Source: Drechmeria coniospora
Lineage: Eukaryota > Ascomycota > Sordariomycetes > Hypocreales > Ophiocordycipitaceae
NCBI RefSeq assembly: GCF_001625195.1
Contig: NC_054390.1
Location: 1,846,163 to 1,910,162, forward strand
Length of the DNA stretch: 64,000 nt
Reading direction: 5' to 3'
Within the stretch, counting starts at the first letter, position 1; each line of letters begins with the position of its first letter. This document shows positions 55,376-64,000 of the stretch, piece by piece. Position numbers and translations under genes: made by a program. Below the pieces are notes generated by a model. It was given only the letters and a program-made list of their open reading frames with translations, was not told the DNA's origin and searched no databases.

Positions 55376-58350
55376 AAATAAAGCTAAAAGAGCTTAAAGA
55401 ATACCTAAATAAGAACCTATAAGCTAATAGGATCCGCCCTTTAAAGTTACCTATAGGATTACTTATTCTATTTATACTAAAAAAAGAATAATATACTTTA
55501 ATTATATATAAATTACTAAGAACTTAATAAGGTTTTAGTAAAAAATTAATATACCCTCCTATTAATATTTAAGATTATAGATTAATATTAAGGAGCTATA
55601 GTATTCTCTAAGATTAATATTAAGAATACTTACTATTAAATCTAGATTAAGAAGAGCAATAAATAAAAAATAGTATTTAAAATATATTATAAGTATTTTA
55701 AATACTTAGTAATACTATTTAGGCTAACTAATATACTAATTACTTTTTAATACTATATCTACTAAGTACTTTAAGGGTATATAAATACAATCTATATTAT
55801 ATACCTAAATAATATTTTAATCTTCTTAAAAAACTACTAAAAATATACTAAATATCTTAAGGAAATCCTAAGGTAATTATAGTTAGCTAAGTTATATATT
55901 AATCTAAATAAGTATAAATTCTACTAAAAATTAGTTAAGTTCCTAGGATTTATTCTATTTAAAGATAAAATAGCAATAGACCTAACTAAGGTATAGGCTA
56001 TAACTTAATAGGAAGAGCCTACCTTATTCTATAATATCTAAGTATTTCTTAGGTTCTATAACTTCTATAAAAAATATATTAAGAACTATTTAGAAATTAT
56101 AATACCCCTATATATACTTCTTAAAGGAAGTAAGAATAAGAAAAAGCTAAAAAAAGTTTACTTAAATAAAAAGGAACTAATAGCCTTCTAAAATCTAAAA
56201 GATATATTTAGAAAGGCTTTACTATTATACTATTTTAACTTAATAAGACCTATTAAAATTAAAATAAATATATTAAGTTTTATAATAGTAAGTATTCTAT
56301 CCTAACTAAATAACTAAAGGTATTAGTATTTAGTAGTATTTTAGTTAAGGAAATTCTTAAATATAGAATAAAACTATAAAATGCTAAACTATAAAATATT
56401 TACTATTATTAAGTCGTTTAAATACTAATAATAATATATAAAGGGAGTAATAGTTCTAGTAGAAGGATTATTAAATTACTATAACCTATAGACCTTTATA
56501 AATAGGCTAAGGTTAATTAGGCGCTAAGTATACTAGTATATAAACCTAATAGCTTTTAATTTTGTTATTAAATATAAAATAAGAAAATCTAACTTAGTAA
56601 ATAGGCCCTTAAGAAAACCTACCTATAAGGGTAAGGCCCTAAGTAATACCTACCTACTAGTACTACTATAAAAGCAGCTTATAAGTATAGTAGGGGAAGG
56701 AAATATATATATATAGGAATATAGTAAAATACCTTTATAGGATAATAAGTCCTAAGCTCTAAGTAGAAATAAGAGTAATAAGATATCCTTATAAACTAAA
56801 GAAGGCTAACCTTATTAAAGTAAAGGTAAACCTAAAGAAGTACTAAACCCCTTCTAAATAGCCTAATAGGCTAAGGAATAAGCTAGTTATAAATAGCCTA
56901 TTACCTAATAGTCCGCTAAGGAAAACCTAAAGAAAGGAATAATATATAATACTACCCTTAAGTTACTAAAGGACTACTTTTATAAGATTTAAAGCAAAAA
57001 CCTAAAGATAAAAAGACTATAAGGTATAAAGATCTATAGCTAAAATAGTATATTTAATAAGAACTAATAATAAACTTAAAAGGGATACTATATTTCTAGA
57101 AATATATTTATATTCTAAATAAGGCTATAGTATACTAAGAGCTTCTATAGCTATACTATAATAATCCCCTTATAGGCTACTTTAGAGTTAAAAGGATAAT
57201 ATAGTTACTATAAAGAATAATTTACTAAAAGGGCTTATTAATAAATATAAAATACTATATATAAATATACTTAGTCTACTAGGGGGTATCCTTAAGGAGG
57301 TATTACTCTTATAGAAAGTTATAGTTACTACTAATTCCTAATAGACCCTAGGCTAAAGTAATAATAGACTTTATTATAGGACTACTTACTACTTAATTTA
57401 AGGGAAAGAAGGTAAATATAATTTTAGTAATAGTAAATAAAATAACTAAGTATTTTATATTCCTCCTATACTAAACTATAGTTAATATAGCTAAGCTAAT
57501 ATAGCTATTTTATTATAAAATAAAGCTTTATTTTAATATACCTAAGGAAGTAGTAAGCAATAAAGGGCTAGTATTTATAAGCTAATTTTAGTTAGAACTA
57601 TACTACTACTTTTAAATAACTAAAAGGCTATTAATAGTATTTTACCTATAAACTAATAGGTAGACTAAAAGAATAAACTAAATATTAAAGTACTACTTAT
57701 AATACTTTATTAGTTAGGACTAATCTAACTAGGTTAACCTACTATAAGTAGCCTAATTTACTTATAATAATATAGTTAATATAACTATAGGTTACTCCCT
57801 AAACTAAATACTATTAAGTTACTACCTATAGTTCTATACTAAAGAAAAAGATAATAGGCTTATAGAAGTAGTCCTAAAAGTAAAAGTAAAAGTAGTAAAA
57901 CTAATAAAAATTAAATAATAACTAAAAAAGTATTAGAAAAAAGCTATAAAAATATAAGTAAAGTACTATAACTATAGGTATAATCCTCTATCCCTTAATA
58001 TAGGTAATTTAGTATTACTATTTATATAGAATATTAACCTTAAAGGGGAGAAACGGAAACTAATACTAAAGTATATTAAACCCTTTTAGATTTTAGAAAA
58101 AATTAACTAATAAGCATACCGCTTAATACTTCCTAATAAATACTTATACCTATATAATATATTTTATATTAGCTTACTAGAACCTTAGAAGGAGTAGGAC
58201 TAAAAAAGAAATAGTATAAATAATATATTACTTTTAGACCTATTAAATAAGAAGGGTAAATAAAAAGTTAAAGAAATATATAACTATTAGTAATTAAGGG
58301 GAGCCTAACTATATTTTATAAAATAAAAGGGCTAATTAATAAAATATAAT
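55376..58350 (+). pseudogene. Gypsy D pol: reverse transcriptase, RNase H, integrase (RIP-decayed)
   Basis: Continues the gypsy D frame interrupted at 41460. Plus strand with stops ignored: RT start LKELKEYLNKNL (about 55390-55420), the IYLNNILIF form of the YLDD block near 55800, then a KFLGFIL-like segment. RNase H reads to about 56600, with LVNRPLRKP. The integrase has VIIDFIIGL and VIVNKITKYFIF (57360-57460), then NYRYNPLSLNIGNLVLL and a chromodomain-side segment ending AYRLILPNKY...ISLLEP (about 58170). Catalytic Asp residues appear as Asn in places. Dead copy. Confidence 0.75.
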
Positions 58351-59621
58351 TAGTAAGTATATAAAGAGAATATAAAAAATATACTAAAAGTAATAGTAAC
58401 CTACCTTTAACGAAAAGGCCTAAGAAAGGAATTATATAAAAGACTAAATAAAAGGGTATAGTAATAAATATAAAGTATAAATATAGTTACCTTATTAATA
58501 ACCTATTAATTTTATACTAATTCCTAACCGAACTAATTAACCTAATAATAAGTTACTACTTATATAAAAGGGGAGTAAAAAAACTATAGAATAATTTAAA
58601 AATAAAAAGAGTATTAGGGTAAGAAAAGGAAAAAATATATTAATAAGAACCCTTAAACTACCTATAAACCTAAAGCTATTACTATTTATACTAAATTAAA
58701 AATAAAAACAATAAGATAAAGGGAAAAGGAAATTAAAATATAAGGAAATATATAAACCTATTATTAATAATAGGGTTACTCTTATAGGATAAAAATAAAG
58801 TAACTATTAGTATTACTAAAAATAGAATAAGATAATAAAATTACCTAAATAACCTTATTATCTAAATCCTTATCTAGTAATATAGTAATTACCTTACGCT
58901 TATATATTATAAAAGCTATTTACTAAAATAAATACCTAGTATTTTTAGCTAAAAGACTAAAGTACTATATTACCTTTTAAGTAGTTAGGTTAATAGCGGC
59001 CTAAAAAAGGAAAATATTAACTAACTCCTAAGAGATAATCCCTATAATATAATAGAAATATATACTAATCTAAAGGGTAGGGGGGGTAATTACTTAGTAA
59101 GTATTTTATAATATAAGTCCGTTATAAAGCAATAAGTAGCCTAATTAGCCTAATAAGTATATTAATAAAAAATAGTATAAAAACTTCCTTCTAACTTAGT
59201 ATATATTTTATTTATATACTTAGTATTAGTAAGATAGTACTCCCTTTAATATTACTCCTTAGATAAATTAAAGGACTTACTTAAGTACTAAGCAGAAATA
59301 GTAAGTTAATACTATCCCTTAAGTAAAAAAAAAAATAAGTACCTACTATTATTATTATTATTACTACTATTAGTACCCTAAAGTAATATATTACTTACCT
59401 TTAGAAATACTTCCGCCCTCTAGGAGTAAAGGTAATAAATATAATTATAAACTATAATTAAGTCGTTATAATTTGTAGCTATAAGCGCTACTACTTACGC
59501 CTAAAAGAGTTAGTAAATATAAGCTAATTCTAGGGAGCCGAAAGCTATATACCTAGGAGTAGGTAGTATACTACTTATTATACTACTAGTAGTAGGAGGA
59601 CTAAACTATAGGATAAGTATA
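58351..59621 (+). mobile_element. Gypsy D 3' region and probable 3' LTR
   Basis: AT-rich sequence after integrase with no gene recognised. A polypurine tract AAAGGGTAGGGGGGG lies at about 59078-59092. The following 530 bp are probably the 3' LTR, but I cannot pair it with the repeat at 39360, so its limits are unsure. Confidence 0.4.
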
Positions 59622-59780
59622 GTAGGCCTAACAGGCCTAGCAGAACCAACGGGCCCAAACGCCCTATAAAGGAAGGCTTACAAGTTATCCTAAAACTCCG
59701 AAAGGAGCCTAAGGGACCTACAGAAAACAGACCCTAAGTACCCGTACTAATGCTACGGAATGCACTAAATAAGACCTTAG
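59622..59780 (+). mobile_element. LINE ORF1 fragment
   Basis: Matches 62770-62925 with a few CpA-to-TpA changes (for example CCCTACAAAGG to CCCTATAAAGG). Interrupted at ACCTTAG by the gypsy A LTR at 59781. Confidence 0.8.
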
Positions 59781-59973
59781 TATAACGATATTGTATATTG
59801 TACTCTTTTTCTAGCCTACCCTATACTCTTTATTATATAATGTACGGACTACCTATATATATAGCCCCTTCCTCCCTATACTTACTATTTTCCTTCTCTT
59901 TTCTTCTTCCTTAGTTTAAAAATTCTATAGTCTTTATATATACTACCTTCCTACTAGTTAGTATTATAATATT

Positions 59974-59984
59974 ATTTTCGAACT
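59974..59984 (+). promoter_or_regulatory. Putative self-priming primer-binding site of gypsy A
   Basis: ATTTTCGAACT begins two nucleotides after the LTR and is complementary to AGTTCGAAAAT in the family LTR (10085-10095 in the solo copy), which starts 59 nt before the LTR end. Confidence 0.6.
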
Positions 59985-60029
59985 CTATTAGCCCGCCCCT
60001 AAGATAATTATTCGGCTAAACCCTAAGTC

Positions 60030-61632
60030 TAATAGAATGTTAGGCCCTACTAATTATACTACTTACTCGGCTATTACCTAAAGCCTTAACTTAATACTAC
60101 CCTTAGAATAACTAAGTAGTTCTACCTTAAGCTCCGACTTAGCTCTACTTAAAATTATTACCTTACTTTAAGTACGCTTACAATAGCTTAAAGGAATAGG
60201 TAAAGCTTCCCTTACCTTTACCCCTAAACTAATACCTCCTACTACTATAGCCCCTACCGCCCGCCCTATACTATACCTAACCTTATTTAATAGTAACTTA
60301 GTCCTTTTCTCTTCCTAGTTACTAAAAATTAAGGCTAAAATTAAATATAAAGGTACCTCTATTAGTAATAATAAAGCCTAATTCTACTATATTTTCGGCC
60401 GATTAGGACTAAAACCTAAAAAGATCCTAGCCGCTTAGTTAAAGTATAAGCAAAAAATAAGTAAATTTAACTACTAAAAGATTATTTAGTAATTAGATAT
60501 AATCTATAGTAACCTAAACTAAGCCGAAAAAGCCCTTAAGAAATTATTATAGCTTTACTAAACCATTATATTTATAAAGTTCCTTTTTATTTTTAAAAGT
60601 ATATTACTTAAAGCTAGTAGCCCTAACTAGCCTAAAGCCGTTAAGATTAATTACCTTAAAACTACTCTTTTTAATAACCTCTATTAGGTATTACTTCTTA
60701 ATTTTAATCTTTTGTATAATAACTTTTATTCCTTTACCCGTTAAGTTAGTACTATTACTAACTATCTTAAGTCCCTAATATATTACTTATCCTACCGCCC
60801 TACTAGCTATTATACTAAAGGGGTAAAAATAACTACTATTACTTAGTAAGCTAACCTTACTAAGCCCGCCTATATTTAATAAGCTAACCTTACTAAGAGA
60901 AATAAATACCTCTATAAGCAATAAGCTAATTTTACTAAAGGTAATAAACTCCTCTATAGTAAATAAGCTTAGTACGTTTTAGCTATAGAACTTAGCTACT
61001 AAAGGCAGAAGGGGATTTACTTTTATTACGTAAAAAAAGGCTACTATATATAAATCTACCTACTCTTACTACTTATCCTACCGTAAAGATAGAATATAAC
61101 CTTTAAGATTTAGGCGCTATAGGATATCCCTACGGGTAGTATTAAAGGATATAGTAAGAAGGATACTATCTTAAATTAAGGAAATAAATAGGCTCTAAGG
61201 AAAGTTATTCTCTAAGCCTACTAAATAAAATAAGCCTAATTTCCCCCCCTTTTTTAATTCCTATAATAGTTAATTTAATTTATTATACTAAAAAGACCCT
61301 TATAGATATAGGCTTAACTATCTATATATCTATTAGTAGTACTTTTATAGAGAAAGCCTAATTAATATATATTCCTATTTCCCCTTAAGACCTATAAGGC
61401 TTTTAAAACTATCCTATTACCTAAATATCCGAAATAGCTTATACTAAGATTAATATAAAGGGCTACTCCTAAGATATCTTCCTTTATATTATCCTATACT
61501 AATACTATAATCTTATCCTTAGCCTTAAATAAATATAATACTAAGATATTATTATATTACTTACTAAATAATAGCTTTATATTAAGTCTTTTAATACTTA
61601 GGTTTAGAACCTTATCCGTTACTACTACTAAA
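60030..61632 (+). pseudogene. Gypsy A gag/protease region, second copy
   Basis: Follows 4660-6270 closely. The zinc-knuckle segment (near 61017-61055) again shows Tyr in place of Cys and His. Stops are TAA/TAG. Truncated on the right. Confidence 0.6.
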
Positions 61633-61870
61633 ACAAAAAAAAGCTCTACTGATTTAATATAAATAGCGATCAACACCACGCGCCCACCCGATCGATTGAA
61701 ACCACAATAAAATAGCCAAATTGCAGTTCTTTCAATTCCCCTCAATTGGGACATTACGATCCTCGAGTTACAGCCGCGCGCAGCCGATTGCGCGCGTGCA
61801 GTCGGGGTCAAAGATGCCTTCAACTGGGAGGAAGAGAGCCGCCAGAAACGCAACCCCGCGCGTGCCGACC

Positions 61871-62020
61871 CCACCCAACGAGACCCACCCGATCCTACCC
61901 AATAAGACCCATCCGACCCCGCCCGACGGGACCTGCCCAATTGCACCCAACGAGACCCACCAATTGCACCCAACGAGGCCCACCCGATTGCACCCATCGA
62001 GACCCACCCAACCTACCCAA
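61871..62020 (+). repeat. Minisatellite of about 24-25 bp (GACCCACCCGATTGCACCC units)
   Basis: Six or so imperfect direct units built on AACGAGACCCACC. It reads as Asn-Glu-Thr-His-Pro variants if ORF1 starts at ATG 61814. Followed at about 62075-62165 by a second repeat of AGGAAAATC units. Confidence 0.75.
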
Positions 62021-62654
62021 CCACCCGACTATAGGCCGGCTACAGGCCCGGTCCTAGCCAGCCTACCCTATACCAGAAAAATCAGGAAAAAAATCAGGAA
62101 AATCAGGCTCAGCCTACCCTATACAGGGAAATTCAGGAAAAAAATCAGGAAAATCAGGAAAGTCAGGAAAATACTACAAATATTAATATAACTCCAGAAA
62201 ACGAAGAAAATACAACAAACGAAGACGAAATCGAACTTATATCCCTAGGTCAACCTACAGATACCGATATGGAAGACCTAGAGGATACGGAAGCCCTATC
62301 CAACCAGAAACCCCCGAAACCCCCTTATACTACAACAACGAAAACGAACCCACGCAGACCTAGAGTCTCCTGAAAGGCTACCTAAATTAGCTAAAAAGGG
62401 GATATCTAGGCCTATAACAACCGACCAAAACGAGGGCCAAGACCTAGCCCTACAAATCCAACAGGCTACTATACTTATACAAAGTACAGTATCGAAGATG
62501 CCATATAGCCTCTTCGAACCCCTTATAAATACACTACAAAATGCGTTTCCAAGGGGCCCGAAGAGCTATAGCGAGGCAGCCCAAACACCTATACCTAAAG
62601 GTCTCCAGAATAGCGCCTGGGCGGTCGTTCCACCAAGGGGCCGAGGACCCAAGG

Positions 62655-62790
62655 CCTTAACGGGCCTAGCGGCCTAGCGGGCCTAACGGCCTAGCAGGCC
62701 TAACGGGCCTAGCGCCTAGCGGCCTAACGGGTAACGGGCCTAACGGCCTAGAGGCCCAACGGGCCTGGGGGCCTAACAGGCCTAGCAGAA
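62655..62790 (+). repeat. Degenerate 9-bp minisatellite in ORF1
   Basis: GGCCTAACG/GGCCTAGCG units with several unit-breaking indels, the same unit as in ORF2. Indels here shift the ORF1 frame. Confidence 0.85.
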
Positions 62791-63556
62791 CCAACGGGCC
62801 CAAACGCCCTACAAAGGAAGGCTTACAAGTAATCCTAAAACTCCGGAAGGAGCCTCAGGGACCTACAGAAAACAGACCCAAGTACCCGCACTAACGCTAC
62901 GGAATGCACTAAATAGACCTTAGGGCTATAGCCGTAGCTAGCATCGAGCTATCGGCTAGGGGCAACCTATTACAACAAAAGAGCCCTATACAGCAGCCCA
63001 ACTGCTAGAAAAAAAACAGGCCTGGATAGGGCTATTTAATACTTATCCGGTTGAGGCAATAGAGACCCCTATTAGCTGGATAAAGCTAGTAGCACACGGG
63101 GTACCTATTCTTACGGAGACCGATATCCTTGAAATTACTAAGTCGGAAATCGAGACCTTTAACCCAGTTACGGTTAGGGGCCAGCCCCGCTGGCTTAAAA
63201 AGCCTAGCCTAGGTAAGGCCGCTGGGTCTATTGTTTTTGCCGTCCCTACAGAACAAGAGGCTAGCTATAGCCTTAAAAATGGGCTATTTATAGCTGGAAT
63301 TCGGGCCAAGGTTGTAGCCTATAAGGCCTATACGCCAAAGACCCAATGCTTTAGGTGTCAGGGCTACGGGCACGACCCAAGCCTTTGCAATAAGAAAATC
63401 CGCTGCGCACTATGCGCCAAAGGGCACTATACAAAGACCCACCAGTGCACTAGCTGCAACGCTACAGAGCCCTGCAACCACCTCGAACTAGTATGTGCTA
63501 ACTGTAACGGTAAGCACAAGGCTAATAGTACCGAGTGCGAAATCTATTAGGCTATT

Positions 63557-64000
63557 AGACTATAAGTCGAAATAGCCCAGAAAAGTGCTATCTTAGGCTT
63601 ATCCAGCATAACGCACGGAGGCATAATTTAGCACACCAATCGGTACTCCAACAGGCCTACGAGCACGTACCGATATTATCCTTCTACAAGAGCCCTACTG
63701 CCCTAAAATTCAAGGAGCATTTATAGGGCTCCAACACCCGTCTTACTATATTATTACCACAACAGTCAACTAGCCCTTTAAGTATTACAGTTAGACCTAG
63801 GGTCTTAACGTATATTAGGAAGGCTAGTAGGCTAGCTTATAATCCCCGATACGACCTATTTTCCGATCCAGATATCCAAGCTATAGAGATATTAGGTACT
63901 GAACCATTTATCCTAATTAACCTCTACAACGAAAAGGAACAGGCCTACGAGGGCCCTAGCGGACCTAGTAGGCCTAGCGGGCTTGGCAGGCCTAGCGCGC
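63557..64000 (+). pseudogene. LINE ORF2 start (APE endonuclease), frameshifted, runs off window
   Basis: After a TAG, the frame reads ATA AGT CGA AAT ... to LIQHNARR, the typical start of a LINE endonuclease. ATA may be a former ATG, and the copy at about 39030 also has ATA. A one-base loss near 63661-63670 shifts the frame before DIILLQEPYC, and another indel near 63760 shifts it again. The endonuclease then continues ([39 protein letters not shown]) into a Gly-Pro-Ser repeat at the window edge. Confidence 0.75.

Larger units (their letters stand above)
59781..61632 (+). mobile_element. Second gypsy A copy: 5' LTR, primer site, gag/protease part
   Basis: LTR 59781-59971, then internal sequence aligning with 4602-6270. 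Somewhat less decayed than the first copy. Broken at 61632 by the LINE that fills the rest of the window. Confidence 0.75.
61814..63550 (+). pseudogene. LINE ORF1 (gag-like RNA-binding protein), frameshifted
   Basis: A likely start is ATG 61814 (MPSTGRKRAARNATP). The coding sense then moves between frames at several points (in the AGGAAAATC repeats, near 62370, in the Gly-Pro tract 62655-62790 and near 62960), showing small indels. The last 196 codons are open from 62963 to TAG 63548-63550. They contain an N-terminal domain (QAWIGLFNTYPVEAIETPIS) followed by CCHC-type knuckles: CFRCQGYGHDPSLC (C-x2-C-x4-H-x4-C), CALCAKGHYTKTHQC and CANCNGKHKANSTEC. This knuckle array is usual for ORF1 of Tad1-type LINEs. 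Not functional as it stands. Confidence 0.75.
61633..64000 (+). mobile_element. LINE 5' half (5' UTR, ORF1, start of ORF2), continues beyond window
   Basis: Begins with a short A-run and a 27-bp block (61640-61666) identical to part of the LINE 3' UTR (32588-32614). A 5' UTR with a minisatellite, ORF1, and the beginning of ORF2 follow. It is the only copy here with a 5' end. Broken by small indels rather than RIP. Confidence 0.8.

Noticed and set aside
61557..62007. Two minus-strand frames in the LINE 5' UTR
   Set aside because: Antisense of the minisatellite, Gly/Trp-rich by composition; no domain.
61871..62020. CRISPR-like array
   Set aside because: Directly adjoining imperfect units without spacers in a eukaryotic retroelement: a minisatellite.

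Overview
The window looks like a repeat-rich chromosomal segment of a filamentous ascomycete (Pezizomycotina). It has short fungal introns with CTGAC- or CTTAC-type branch sites, two conserved host genes, and a large block of Ty3/gypsy, Ty1/copia and Tad1-like LINE elements. Most of the LTR elements carry the C-to-T / G-to-A, CpA-to-TpA decay expected from repeat-induced point mutation (RIP). I cannot name the species.

Host genes. The 3' part of the 2-oxoglutarate dehydrogenase E2 gene (KGD2-like, three exons visible, one intron of GC-AG type) occupies 3-1115 on the plus strand. A compact three-exon prefoldin subunit 1 gene lies at 26236-26704 on the minus strand. It is an island of about 1.2 kb of ordinary base composition with transposon debris on both sides. 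I see no other host gene.

Repeat layout. 1226-4410: a solo LTR, then inverted pieces of a copia element, one carrying a solo gypsy LTR. 4411-11364: a RIP-decayed gypsy element (family A, two 191-bp LTRs) containing a solo LTR and an in-frame 291-bp tandem duplication. 11365-12280: the 3' end of a family B gypsy plus a reverse LTR fragment. 12281-17862: a decayed gypsy (family C) carrying a miniature LTR element (TRIM-like, two 160-bp LTRs, 5-bp target duplication). 17863-25283: a copia element on the minus strand with three LINE insertions. 27679-39359: a second copia fragment and a pile of LINE copies in both orientations, with signs of an inversion. 39360-59620: a gypsy (family D, plus strand) split by a complete family B gypsy (41466-55370, 171-bp LTRs, CTTTT duplication), which itself holds three LINE insertions with clear 12-13 bp duplications. 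59622-64000: LINE and family A gypsy sequence nested in each other, ending in the 5' half of a LINE (ORF1 with zinc knuckles, start of ORF2).

The most unusual points are: (1) the LINE ORF2 is intact in several copies but almost free of methionine and uses CTA/TTA for leucine, as if descended from a RIP-filtered ancestor; (2) both gypsy families with a readable primer-binding site carry an 11-nt site complementary to their own LTR, in each case 59 nt from the LTR end, pointing to Tf1/sushi-type self-priming; (3) a roughly 450-codon gene lies antisense between integrase and the 3' LTR of the complete gypsy, broken only by TAA/TAG codons and one shift near a poly-C tract; (4) the same 9-bp Gly-Pro-Ser minisatellite sits in three linkers of the LINE.
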